A stretch of DNA of 64,000 nt from G963701675 sp963701675. GTDB lineage: Bacteria; Planctomycetota; Planctomycetia; Gemmatales; Gemmataceae. The stretch is from NCBI GenBank assembly GCA_963701675.1, contig OY969623.1, positions 5,332,001 to 5,396,000 of the forward strand. The letters are read 5' to 3'. Shown here piece after piece: positions 34,723 to 44,225 of the stretch (its first letter is position 1; each line of letters begins with the position of its first letter). Below the pieces are notes generated by a model, which saw nothing but the letters and a program-made list of their open reading frames with translations, was not told the origin of the DNA and did not search any database. The position numbers were made by a program, and so were the translations under genes.

Positions 34723-35439
34723 AAGAGTCTCTCCTAACTGCGGCGGCGCACGACTCCTATCTCATATATATCCAACCCATAATCTAAGATCGACATAGAG
34801 CCGTGCTGGCAAAATTGATGTGCGCAGATTCGGTTCCACGGAAAGGATGTTAACAGGTGTGGAAAGCATAGAAATGGCGGCGACATCGGTGCCAGTTCCT
34901 CGGAATTACCGAGCCCGATTCCACGGCCATTCGGCATCAGCCGCGCTCCGCTAAGTTTGACGGGGACGACCGCGGATCAAACGACCCAAACCCAACAGCT
35001 TCGTCGCCACTGGCCAAGAAGTGGTGGCGCAATGCATGACCTACTGATTGAGTGTAGCGGTTCTCACCTACCTGCGTCAACGAGACTCTCAAAAAAAGAG
35101 TTGTCACCTGTCGCGCCACCAAGCGCCTGACAACGGACAGTCGTGATGCGGGCCCGTTCGGATGAATCTGCTCGAAATGATCACGTCAAGGCTTGAACGG
35201 AACCGTGCATCGGTTTGGCAGCGAACTTCGGCATGCGGGGAACTTACGCGAACCGCCAGCTTCAAGTTTGACTTTAGGCGTCGAGGGGTGTACGAAGGAA
35301 GCTTCATCTGCGGCTGCCTCCGTTTGACGGGTCGCGGTATCGCTTAGAGCACAAAGCGGCGAGTTCAAAACAAAGGGACCACTGTGTGTGTTAATATCTG
35401 ATTTATATACGCTTTCTTTTCTCAAGTCGCGAGGTGGAC
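34723..35439. other. Upstream region of Rhs-1 and of the NifU-led operon
   Basis: A divergent intergenic region. Much of it (34871-35275) is shared with the region upstream of Rhs-2. The sequence just before 35440 is AT-richer (TTAATATCTGATTTATATACG at 35391-35411) and probably holds the promoter of the rightward operon. A minus frame at 34937-35122 is partly conserved in the second locus. Confidence 0.5.
34871..35275 (-). repeat. Duplicated Rhs upstream block, copy 1
   Basis: Starts GAAATGGCGGCGACATCGGT and ends near GCCAGCTTCAAGTTTGAC. Matches 55950-56340 with scattered substitutions. The stretch CTGACAACGGACAGTCGTGA and the following 40 bp are identical in both. Confidence 0.75.
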
Positions 35440-35799
35440 ATGAGCGACTATTCAGAGATCCTGATGGACCACTTTAGCCGTCCGCGAAATCAGGGCCCGA
35501 TGGAAAATCCGGATCGGATCGGACTCGTTGGCACGCCAGGAAATGGACCATACATGCTTCTGAGCGTTCGACTGAAAGAAGGCAAAATCATCGAGGCTGC
35601 GTTTCAGACTTACGGTTGCGGGGCGAGTATCGCATCGGGTTCAATGCTGACGGTAATGATTGTGAATCGCTTGACTAACGAGTGCCTCCAGATCACCCCC
35701 GAGCAGTTGATTGATGCTCTAGGTGGTGTGCCGCCGAACAAACTGCACGCTCCCGCCCTTGCCGTGGGGGCTTTACGTTGCGCGCTCCAAAATGCTTGA
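35440..35799 (+). CDS. NifU/IscU-like protein lacking two of three cluster cysteines
   Basis: 119 residues from MSDYSEILMDHFSRPRNQG at 35440, with GAGGT just upstream. The fold and order match the Fe-S scaffold family: DHFSRPRNQGPMENPDRIG, IIEAAFQTYGCGASIASGS, the AL-GGVPPNKLH region. Of the three cluster ligands only C60 (YGCGAS) is kept. The first Cys site, usually PACGD, is PGNGP (N35, P37), which also loses the Asp that normally helps release the cluster. The third, usually HCS, is HAP (A104). It should not assemble a normal 2Fe-2S cluster. It leads an operon of a methyltransferase and glycosyltransferases, suggesting a repurposed role. Confidence 0.85.
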   Translation: MSDYSEILMDHFSRPRNQGPMENPDRIGLVGTPGNGPYMLLSVRLKEGKIIEAAFQTYGCGASIASGSMLTVMIVNRLTNECLQITPEQLIDALGGVPPNKLHAPALAVGALRCALQNA

Positions 35800-35849
35800 C
35801 AGACACCATACTGGGCAAGTGCCTCGCCGGCGATTCTACGGACCGTCTG

Positions 35850-36446
35850 ATGAGCGACTTTGTTACCTTTGCAAGATCGACTGATTTGTACCGACGACTC
35901 TGTGCCACCTTCACGTCACCCGAAGGAAATCTCCTAGAACTGACGGAGGAAGACACGGTGGAGGCGCAGGTGGAGTTTCTCCGCTGGGCGTTGGCATGCG
36001 CGAAGCCAACCCGGCTCATCGAGATAGGGACACACAAAGGTTTCTTCGGATACCTGTTGTCTCTAATCCTCGATAGCGCGGAGCTTCATACCTTCGACGT
36101 GGATCCAGCTAGCGGAACCGCAAGCGAGATACTCAACCAAAATCAGACCCACATCAAGTGCGTCTTTCACGAGGGCGATAGCCGTCTAACTTTTCCCCAC
36201 TGTCAGTATCGCGCGCAATTTGCTTGGGTGGACGGCGGCCACTTCACGGATATGGTACTGAGCGACTTGCTTCAGTGTTATCGCTTGCGCGTGCCTTGGG
36301 TCGCTATTGATGACACCGTCTATGCGACCGTTCGCGAAGCGGTCGACTATGTATGCATCCACACTCCGTACGAGGCCGTTTCGAATCCGTTCATCGGCAA
36401 TGATCGACGCAAGGCGATGTTGTTGCGTCTGACTGAGAAGGGTTAG
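35850..36446 (+). CDS. Class I SAM-dependent methyltransferase (Methyltransf_24-like)
   Basis: About 198 residues from MSDFVTFARSTDLYRRL at 35850; a TTG at 35778 overlapping the NifU-like stop would add 24 residues and cannot be ruled out. Motif I is TRLIEIGTHKGFFGYLLSL, motif II region HTFDVDPASG, then FHEGDSRLTF and FAWVDGGHFTDMVLSDLLQCY, which is the Methyltransf_24 layout (WVDGxH). WVAIDDTVYATVREAVDYV matches the DDT region. Proteins of this type methylate sugars or small molecules; here the glycosyltransferase neighbours suggest a sugar or glycan substrate. Confidence 0.75.
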   Translation: MSDFVTFARSTDLYRRLCATFTSPEGNLLELTEEDTVEAQVEFLRWALACAKPTRLIEIGTHKGFFGYLLSLILDSAELHTFDVDPASGTASEILNQNQTHIKCVFHEGDSRLTFPHCQYRAQFAWVDGGHFTDMVLSDLLQCYRLRVPWVAIDDTVYATVREAVDYVCIHTPYEAVSNPFIGNDRRKAMLLRLTEKG

Positions 36447-36525
36447 CGTTCGCACGACCCAAGCAGAGCAGGAATCCGGCAACGGAGGGACAGGGACGAT
36501 TCTCCAACTGGAAAGGCGATTCGCC

Positions 36526-38167
36526 ATGGCTAAACATCGCGCGAAACCGACTGGGTCAAAAAAGCGTAAGACCTCCTCTCGGCCACCGGACGCGGCTAGT
36601 TTTCAACGGCGTTATCATGAAGCCCGGGATCTCGCCGTCGCCGGGCAGATCGCGAGTGCGCGAGTGATTTTGGACGAGATTGCAGCACACGCTCCGGACC
36701 TCCAGTGGCAAGCGCTCATTCTCAATGACAGGGGCGTGCTCGCAACCGCGGACGGCGACCTGCAGGCGGCAGGGCAATGGTTTGACAATGCAGTCGCCCT
36801 TGACACGAACTGCCAAGTTGCGCGGCAGAACCTTGCCGCACTCAGTGCCACTAATGACGAGGGTCGTGCAACCACGCGGACGTCGAATCCGGACACAACG
36901 CTACAAGAACCGAGCATCGCAGATGTGAGAAAAGCTCGGATCGCTATTCTTAGTTTCCTCTTCAACTGGCCATCGACCGGCGGCGGGATCGTTCATACCT
37001 ACGAGTTGATTGAATTCTTGCGGCGCGTAGGTTTCCACTTGCATCATATCTTCGCGCGCTTGCGCCCTGGGGAATCGGCGGGGTCACTGGCGATTTACCG
37101 CATTCGCATGAGGTTTTGGAGTTTTCCGACCATGATTGGTGCGAGGACGAAATTCTGCGTCGATTTCAGGAGGCAGTGGCAGGGTTCGAACCGGATTACG
37201 TCATCATCACGGATACCTGGAGCATGAAACCGGTTCTAGCGGAAGCGGTGGCTGGGTATCGTTACTTGTTGCGATTTCAGGCCATGGAGTGCTTTTGCCC
37301 ACTGAACGGTGTGCGTTTGTTGCCAAACGGCACGGGTGGCTTTCGTCAATGCAATCGCAATCAGCTAGATAATCCAGAAATCTGCGCCAAATGTGTTGAT
37401 ACCCATGGTCGATTCTCTGGGCAACTTCACAAAGTGGAACGCGCCCTTGCCGGTGTCGGTACCCTAAAGTACCACGAACGACTGGTCAATGCTGTCCGAC
37501 AAGCCGAGGCGGTTCTAGTCGTCAATCCGCTGCACGCGGCGATCCTTGGCCCATATAGCAGTCGGGTGAAGGTCGTGACGTCAGGAATGGACTCAGCCCG
37601 GTTTCCGTGGCCGTGGGCGGAAACACGCTCCCGCGCACGTACCACCCTCTTCTTTGCCGGCCTAGTTGATGAGCTCATGAAAGGATTCGACATTCTGCAC
37701 GCGGCGTGCGCCGCGCTTTGGCAAAAACGTCAGGACTTCGAGCTCATAGCGACCGGAGACCCGCCAGGGCAAATTGATGAATTCACGCGATTTGTCGGAT
37801 GGTTGAGCCAGAACGAGCTTCCGACCCAATTGAGAGCGGCTGATGTAGTCATTGTTCCTACAATCGCTCAAGAAGCGCTGGGCGCACAGCCGTGGAAGCA
37901 ATGGGTGTTGGCCGGCCGGTAATTGCCAGCCGGTTAGGCGGATTACCATTTACTATTGTTGATGGCGAGACAGGCTTACTGTGTGCACCTGGCGACCCAA
38001 CGGATTTGACGGCGAAAATTGAGATACTGCTCGACAACCCCGGACTGCGAGAACGGCTCGGCCTGGCCGGTCGCCAACGATTCGAGGAACAGTACACGTG
38101 GGATGTAATCATCCCGCGGTATTATCTACCACTTCTCGCGGGCGGAGCAAAATCGCGTGGTCATTAG
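36526..38167 (+). pseudogene. TPR plus GT4-type glycosyltransferase, broken by two frameshifts
   Basis: Three consecutive frames give one ~547-residue protein. Frame 1 (36526 on) has a basic N-terminus, a TPR-like region (YHEARDLAVAGQIASARVIL, ALILNDRGVLATADGDLQAA) and the start of a GT4 fold (RIAILSFLFNWPSTGGGIVH). Near 37095 the frame shifts; the second continues HSHEVLEFSDHDWCEDEIL, FRQCNRNQLDNPEICAKCV and RTTLFFAGLVDELMKGFDIL. Near 37880 it shifts again at EALG; the third gives GRTAVEAMGVGRPVIASRLG and GETGLLCAPGDPTDL, the nucleotide-sugar-binding end of GT4 enzymes. Both shifts fit single-base deletions. Donor and acceptor are unknown. Confidence 0.8.
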
Positions 38168-38309
38168 TGGAGTGCGCTGGAACGGGCGGGAAACGTTTGC
38201 CACATTCCATCCTTGCAAGAGCAAATGGAAAAACAGATTGCGGCGCCAAGTAAAACCGTGTCGAATTCATGGAACGAATGAGTAATTGAAGCAACCGAGT
38301 GAGGGAATT

Positions 38310-39279
38310 GTGTCGCGTTCGGTCGCCGAAAAGCAAGTGACAAAACCCGTTGTGGCCTTTGGTCCAGAAATGCCCGGTTGGGGATCGTGGGAATGGCTCG
38401 GATCAGACTTACAGCGTGCACTTTCGGACTATTACCAAACGGCATCATTCGACGGTGACACAGTCCCCAAGGCGGACGTCATAGTAGTGATCAAACACAT
38501 TCCGCCGTCCGATTGGATGGAAGCCGTGTCCAGGCAAGCGGCGATTATCTATTGTCCCGTCGACTATTACGGGAGCGCTGCGGAGATCGATGCGAACGGA
38601 CCGCAATTTCGCTTCTGCGCGAGTGGTTGTTCACTACGAGCGTCTGCGAAAGTATTTTTTGCCTTATGCCCATGTCGAATGTCTTGACCATCATGTCAAA
38701 TTTGCGGGTGATGGCGAAGTGCGTCGTAAAACCCAAGGCTATCTTTTGTGGGTCGGTGTACGTACGAATTTGCCGCCTCTTGTTGAATGGATTAACTCTC
38801 ATCCCCTTGACCTCGAATTGCGTGTGCTGACCAACCCAGAACAGCCAAATACACATCTCAGCCCCGCCGATTTTGGTTTCAAGGGCAATAGAAGGATTCA
38901 CGTGCAGGAATGGAGTCCGGGAGCACATTTGAAGGCGCTGTGTGGCGCCAAGGGTGCCCTTGATATCAAGGGAAGCGATTTTCGGTCGCGTCACAAGCCG
39001 CCGGCCAAGGCGATTGACTTTATCGCCGCCGGTGTGCCTTTGGCTATGAATCCGGACAGCAGTCCAGTGGAGTATTTGGGACGCAAAGGGTTCGATGTTT
39101 GCTCCCCGCTAGACCAGGACCGATGGTTTTCAAAAGACTATTGGGACGACACGCGCCGCTTTGGGGCGGCACTACGTGAGTTGCTGTCGCTAGAACGCCT
39201 AGCTTGCCGGTTACGGCGGTTGATCGACGACGTACTGGCCGAAAGACAGTCGAGAGCTGAGAAACGAGCCCCGACTTAG
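38310..39279 (+). pseudogene. Putative glycosyltransferase, one frameshift
   Basis: Two frames overlap to give a ~322-residue protein. The first starts at a GTG (38310; GAGGG just upstream) and reads VSRSVAEKQVTKPVVAFGPE, DVIVVIKHIPPSDWMEAVSR, IIYCPVDYYGSAAEIDANGP. Near 38610-38630 the frame shifts and the second continues ARVVVHYERLRKYFLPYAHV, LLWVGVRTNLPPLVEWINSH, DIKGSDFRSRHKPPAKAIDF, IAAGVPLAMNPDSSPVEYLG. The last part resembles the donor-binding half of GT-B glycosyltransferases, where a glycan-modifying role is the simplest reading. The shift fits one extra base. Confidence 0.65.
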
Positions 39280-39369
39280 TGGAATAAGGTGATCGCACGT
39301 AGTGCTGAGTGAATGCAGGTTCCCCAACGCGGTAGTGGTGGTTCGCCCTCGCCCTAGGGGAGTTGGACA

Positions 39370-40044
39370 ATGACAAGCTCCGCCACGAGCCTTACACTCA
39401 TCGTGACCGTACTTAAGTCCTATGAAGTCGTGCGGCGACAGCTCCTGCACTGGGAGCGTTCGTTGACTCCGGACTGCACCCTCGTGCTCGTTGATGACGG
39501 TAGTGTACCCCCGCTGGCCGATACATGCTCGCTCGTGCACACCGCATTCGATCTTATCCAACTCGCGACGCACGACCGGCGTCCGTGGACTCAACCTCGA
39601 GCGCGCAACCTCGGCGCCAAACTGGCGCGAAGCGACAAGCTCCTGTTCTTCGATATCGACCATATCGTGACTCGCGATGTCATCTGCCGATGCCTTGATT
39701 ACTCGGGCGATAAACTCCACTGGACACGAGAGCCGGGTATTCTCGACTCTCGTGGACAGATCATCACAGACCGATGCACGCTGGTAGAATACGGTTTAAC
39801 GGATGATCGACCGAGCGTCCACGGGAATTCGTTCATGATTCGTGCGGAACTGTTTTGGCAACTTGGCGGGTACGACGAGCGGTTTTGTGGACATTACGGT
39901 GGCGACGATATTGATTTTCAAGCTCGGTATGACCGTCTCTGCGAACAGGGTTTGGCTCAACCTGCGGAGGTTGCCGGTCTGGGCTATGTTTTTCCCGATC
40001 CAGCCCGAGACGTGAAAAGACTATTTCACGGATTACCTCGCTGA
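39370..40044 (+). CDS. GT2-like glycosyltransferase
   Basis: 224 residues from MTSSATSLTLIVTVLKSYEV, with GGGGAG about 8 nt upstream. A GT-A fold is indicated by TLIVTVLKSYEVVRRQLLHW, TLVLVDDGSVPPL (first Asp pair), ARNLGAKLARSDKLLFFDID (DxD-like metal site) and FMIRAELFWQLGGYDERFCG with GGDDIDFQARY, matching the C-terminal galactosyltransferase-type region of GT2 and GT7 enzymes. Only 9 bp separate it from the next gene, so the two are probably translated together. Product and acceptor are unknown. Confidence 0.82.
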   Translation: MTSSATSLTLIVTVLKSYEVVRRQLLHWERSLTPDCTLVLVDDGSVPPLADTCSLVHTAFDLIQLATHDRRPWTQPRARNLGAKLARSDKLLFFDIDHIVTRDVICRCLDYSGDKLHWTREPGILDSRGQIITDRCTLVEYGLTDDRPSVHGNSFMIRAELFWQLGGYDERFCGHYGGDDIDFQARYDRLCEQGLAQPAEVAGLGYVFPDPARDVKRLFHGLPR

Positions 40045-40053
40045 GGCGCATGC

Positions 40054-43000
40054 ATGCCTATTCAACGCGTTGCGGTCATCTTTGATAATGAGATGCGTCC
40101 TGACACGACCGGAATCTACTGCCGCAGGACGCTCGGCGAAATGGTGGAAGTCGAGCATTTTTTGCCCAGTGAACTTGCGGAGATTCCGCGGAGCGGGTTT
40201 GATCTGTACCTCAATGTTGACGATGGCTTGTGCTACAACTTACCGGGCGACCTGCGACCGTGTGCTTGGTGGGCCATTGACACCCATTTGAACTTAGATT
40301 GGTGTCAAGAGCGGGCAGAGGATTTTGATTGGGTCTTTGCCGCGCAGCGCAACGGCGCCGAACACCTCAAGCGAGCCGGGATTGCTTCGGCACAGTGGCT
40401 TCCCCTCGCATGCGACCCGGTTTTTCATCGCAAACATGACCTTGCCAAATCCCTCGACATCTGTTTCGTGGGACACGTGTTTCCCGGCATCCGCGCCGAA
40501 CTTCTCGAACGTCTCAGCCGGCGCTTCTCAAATCACTTCATCGGCCAGAAGTTTTTGGAACAAATGGCGATGACTTACTCAGCGGCGCGGACGGTATTTA
40601 ACCGGAGCATCAAGAACGACATCAACATGCGTGTTTTCGAGGCGCTTGCATGTGGATCGCTCCTGGTGACTAATGATCTGCGTGAAAATGGCCAAGAGGA
40701 CTTGTTTCGCGACGGGGTGCACCTTTCGACGTATCATGACGCGGACGACCTCATCGATAAAGTCGTCTGGTATCTTCAGCATGCATCCATTCGCGAACAG
40801 ATCGCCGCGGCCGGCCGCGCGGAAGTTCTGGCAAAACATACCTACCGTCATCGCATCGAGTTGATATTGCGCGACGTGGAGCATGGGCAACACACGACTG
40901 TTGCTGGAATGAAACTCCCTTCATTATGCGACGCTGCAGCTGTTCAAGTCTCATCAGCCGATCCACCAATCGAAGTCAAGGCGGCAGCCGAAAAGTATTC
41001 GTCTCCTGCAGACAATTTCGTCAATGAACATAGTGAATGCGACCTCAACCGCGAACTCGGCACATGGGTGCCAGATTCGGCGCAACGTGTCCTGGTACTG
41101 GGTCAGGAGTCACCAGACGTCAAAGCTGCCCTTTGTAGCCACAGTCCACGCCAAATAATTTGGATGCATCCGTCGGCGGCAATCGCTGCCGATCCAGACC
41201 GACCACGGGCATCGAGTGATTTGTTCGACGTGATTGTCTGTGGATCGGTCCTCGAGCATGTCGAAGAGCCGCTGCGCGTTCTCCGGGTGCTTCAGGGTTA
41301 CCTAAGCTCCAATGGTCATGTTCTCGCTTCTTTCACAAACGCGCGGCATTGTCGAGTGCTACTTCGGCTCCTAGATGGGCATGGCGAATCTTCCGCAGAT
41401 CGAGCATCAAATCGGGCTCCCAGACGGTTGTATACCCGGCGAGAGATTGCGAAACTCTTCTATCGCGCGGGCTTGGGCCTTGAAGATATCAAAGGCGTTC
41501 ACGGGGGCGAATATGATTCATGGCGGACAGCCAATACCCGCGATACCGTTCGCATTGGACAGATGCACGTCAGCGGACTCCCCCACGCGGAAGCGGAAGA
41601 GTTCCACATCACCCATTTCTTAGCACGTGCTTACGCCACTGTCGAAAGTACCTTCGGCCTCACGTCGATTGTGATTGTCACCCATAACTTGCTGGTCCAC
41701 ACCCGTCGTTGCCTTGATAACATTCGGCGTCTGACGCACGAACCGTATGAGCTAATCGTGGTAGACAACGCCTCGACGGATGGCACTATATCGTACCTTG
41801 AGTCAGTCGAAGGCGTACGAGTATGCCGCAACTCGGAGAATCGGGGGTTCCCGGCGGCCGCGAATCAAGGAATTCAGCTAGCCGCCGGCCGCCAAGTCCT
41901 TCTCCTTAATAACGACACGGTTGTGACGACGGGTTGGCTCCGCCGCCTGCTGCGCACATTGTATAGCAATCCAACGATCGGCATGGCAGGGCCCTCCACG
42001 AACCACATCAGTGGCCCCCAAGAAGTCGCGGTCAGCTATGAAGATCTCAGCGGACTCGACGCTTTTGCGTGGGATTGGGGACAGCGTCATGATGGCATTC
42101 GCGAAGAGGATGATCGCCTTGTGGGTTTTTGTCTTTTGATACGTCGCGACGTAATTGAACGGATCGGACTTCTCGATGAACGCTTCGGTATCGGCTGTTT
42201 CGAGGATGACGACTATTGCCGACGAGCGCTCTTGGCGGGATTCCGCCTGGTAATTGCCCGTGATGCCTTCGTGCATCATGTTGGAAGTCAGACCTTTCGG
42301 GCTTCGGGTACCGACTATGCGGCTCTCATGCGCAGGAACGAGGACTTATTTCGGAAGAAATGGCCCGAGCAAGCATCCCAGTCGGCACTGGCGGATTGCA
42401 TAGGTACAACAGCACCGACCGAGCGCTTTGTCATTCGCGCGGCACAGAACGCCGGTTTGCTTCTGGAGCGAAGCACGATCAACCTTTCTTTATGCATGAT
42501 AGCGCGCGACAATCGCCGGACCATCCGCCAAGCCCTGCAGAGCATTCAACCCTGGGTCGACGAAATGATAGTTGTCGATACGGGATCATTGGATGAGACG
42601 CCGGAGATCGCCGCTGAACTCGGGGCGCATGTTTTCCGATTTCCTTGGTGTGACGACTTTTCGGCGGCGCGTAATGAGTCCGTGCGTCACGCTTCCGGTA
42701 AGTGGATTTTTTGGATGGACTCCGATGACACGATTGATGCTCAAAATGGTGAAAAGCTCCGTGCACTCGTACGTATTCCGCGTGCTAAAACACTAATGGG
42801 ATTTGTCGTCCAAGTTCGCTGTCCAAACGATGCATCGGAAGGCGCAGATGACTTTACCGCCGTCGATCACTTGAAAGTATTTCGCAACCTACCCACACTG
42901 CGGTTTGAAGGCAAAATTCATGAACAGATCATTCCAGCGATCAATCGCGTCGGAGGAAACTGGGAATGGACCGACATCTTCGTAGTTCACTCCGGCTCAG

Positions 43001-44085
43001 ATCAAACGCAGGAGGGGCAGGCTCGCAAGCTCGAACGCGATCTTCGTATCCTGCATCATGAATTCGTTGAACGTCCGAATCATCCTTTCGTGCTCTTCAA
43101 CTTGGGGATGACATATCGGGATGCACGTCGTTATTCCGAAGCAGAGGATTTTCTACGGCGTTGCATTCGACATTCTCAACCGCATGAGTCGCACTTGCGC
43201 AAAGCCTATGCGTTCCTTGTTGACGTTTGTCATCAACAGGCCCGCGCGGACGACGCGCGGCGGGAGTGTGAGGAAGGGCTCCGATTATTTCCTGAGGATG
43301 CTGAGCTCCGCTTCTTGTTCGGCGGTCTGCTTCATGACTGCGGCCAACTTTCGGCGGCCGCAGAGGTCTATCAATCACTATTCGATCTACCAAGCGCTCG
43401 ATACTTCAGCAGCCGCAATGACGGCATTACCGGCTTCTTAGCGCATCACAATCTGGCCGTCGTATACACGGCCTTGGGCGGTCTATTACAAGCCGAAAAG
43501 GAATGGCGACAGGTCGTTGACCTTAAACCGTGCTACCGGGCGGGTTGGAGTGGCCTCGCAGATAATCTCCTTCTCCAGGGCAAGAAGCGAGAAGTTGAGG
43601 TCCTTGTTACCTCCTTACAAGAGAAGCCGCCTTTGGAAGCCGAAGCGGCGACGATTTCTGCAAGGGTGCGCATGCAATGCGGTGATACACGCGGCGCGCG
43701 ACAAGAACTGGAAGAAGCTGTGCGGCGTTATCCTGATGATGCCGCGCCGCTTGATGCACTGTGCCGGCTCTGTTTTGAACATGGCGAACCGGACGACGCC
43801 GAAGCAGCTCTCAAGAAGAAAATTCGGCGTGATCCAACGGATGGCTCCGCCTACCACAATCTCGGAACCGTGAATCGACGCATGGGACGCATACACGAAG
43901 CGATCGGCTATTACCGGGAATCACTTCTCCATCGCCCAAACAGCGCCGACACGTACTTCCAGCTGGGACTCGCCTGCCGCGACGCGAATCTCCTAGCCGA
44001 AGCAACGGAAGCGTGGGAACACGCCCGTAAGCTTGCACCCCATTCCGCAGAAGTGGCCACTGCGTTGGTACTAATGGAACGCTAA
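40054..44085 (+). CDS. 1343-residue multi-domain protein: CgeB-like GT, methyltransferase, two GT2 domains, TPR
   Basis: A fusion of five modules. Residues 1-285: a CgeB-like GT-B domain (CAWWAIDTHLNLDWCQERAE, ICFVGHVFPGIRAELLERL, NMRVFEALACGSLLVTNDL). Residues ~340-490: a methyltransferase-like domain (FDVIVCGSVLEHVEEPLRVL). Residues ~530-780: a GT2 domain (TSIVIVTHNLLVHTRRCL, ELIVVDNASTDGT, VLLLNNDTVVTTGWL, DERFGIGCFEDDDYCRRAL). Residues ~805-1005: a second GT2 domain of SunS-like type (LSLCMIARDNRRTIRQAL, EMIVVDTGSLDETPEIA, WIFWMDSDDTID). From ~1008 to the end: TPR repeats (FVLFNLGMTYRDARRYSEA, AYHNLGTVNRRMGRIHEAI). GAGG lies 7 nt before the ATG. It looks like a single-chain machine for building or attaching a glycan. 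Large GT-TPR fusions occur in planctomycetes. Confidence 0.85.
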   Translation: MPIQRVAVIFDNEMRPDTTGIYCRRTLGEMVEVEHFLPSELAEIPRSGFDLYLNVDDGLCYNLPGDLRPCAWWAIDTHLNLDWCQERAEDFDWVFAAQRNGAEHLKRAGIASAQWLPLACDPVFHRKHDLAKSLDICFVGHVFPGIRAELLERLSRRFSNHFIGQKFLEQMAMTYSAARTVFNRSIKNDINMRVFEALACGSLLVTNDLRENGQEDLFRDGVHLSTYHDADDLIDKVVWYLQHASIREQIAAAGRAEVLAKHTYRHRIELILRDVEHGQHTTVAGMKLPSLCDAAAVQVSSADPPIEVKAAAEKYSSPADNFVNEHSECDLNRELGTWVPDSAQRVLVLGQESPDVKAALCSHSPRQIIWMHPSAAIAADPDRPRASSDLFDVIVCGSVLEHVEEPLRVLRVLQGYLSSNGHVLASFTNARHCRVLLRLLDGHGESSADRASNRAPRRLYTRREIAKLFYRAGLGLEDIKGVHGGEYDSWRTANTRDTVRIGQMHVSGLPHAEAEEFHITHFLARAYATVESTFGLTSIVIVTHNLLVHTRRCLDNIRRLTHEPYELIVVDNASTDGTISYLESVEGVRVCRNSENRGFPAAANQGIQLAAGRQVLLLNNDTVVTTGWLRRLLRTLYSNPTIGMAGPSTNHISGPQEVAVSYEDLSGLDAFAWDWGQRHDGIREEDDRLVGFCLLIRRDVIERIGLLDERFGIGCFEDDDYCRRALLAGFRLVIARDAFVHHVGSQTFRASGTDYAALMRRNEDLFRKKWPEQASQSALADCIGTTAPTERFVIRAAQNAGLLLERSTINLSLCMIARDNRRTIRQALQSIQPWVDEMIVVDTGSLDETPEIAAELGAHVFRFPWCDDFSAARNESVRHASGKWIFWMDSDDTIDAQNGEKLRALVRIPRAKTLMGFVVQVRCPNDASEGADDFTAVDHLKVFRNLPTLRFEGKIHEQIIPAINRVGGNWEWTDIFVVHSGSDQTQEGQARKLERDLRILHHEFVERPNHPFVLFNLGMTYRDARRYSEAEDFLRRCIRHSQPHESHLRKAYAFLVDVCHQQARADDARRECEEGLRLFPEDAELRFLFGGLLHDCGQLSAAAEVYQSLFDLPSARYFSSRNDGITGFLAHHNLAVVYTALGGLLQAEKEWRQVVDLKPCYRAGWSGLADNLLLQGKKREVEVLVTSLQEKPPLEAEAATISARVRMQCGDTRGARQELEEAVRRYPDDAAPLDALCRLCFEHGEPDDAEAALKKKIRRDPTDGSAYHNLGTVNRRMGRIHEAIGYYRESLLHRPNSADTYFQLGLACRDANLLAEATEAWEHARKLAPHSAEVATALVLMER

Positions 44086-44125
44086 GCAGCGATGCGTCCC
44101 GTTGTACTCAGCGCTCCCTGACTCA

Positions 44126-44133
44126 GGATAAAG
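44126..44133 (+). repeat. Target-site duplication, left copy (IS66-B)
   Basis: GGATAAAG, identical to 49375-49382. Confidence 0.88.
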
Positions 44134-44225
44134 GTAAGCGTCCGGTCGGTGGACGTGGACAGTCGACAATGAGCGTCGCGGTCGGTGGTGCGCGGCAGAA
44201 GACAGAGACGGGAAGAATTAGTCGG

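Noticed and set aside
31396..34724. Long forward-strand open frames opposite the Rhs-1 gene
   Set aside because: They mirror the YD-repeat codons of the minus-strand gene, have no ribosome sites, and recur opposite Rhs-2; they are shadows.
37170..37200. GGTTCGAACC-like word resembling a tRNA T-arm
   Set aside because: It lies within a glycosyltransferase reading frame and no acceptor or D-arm can be folded around it.
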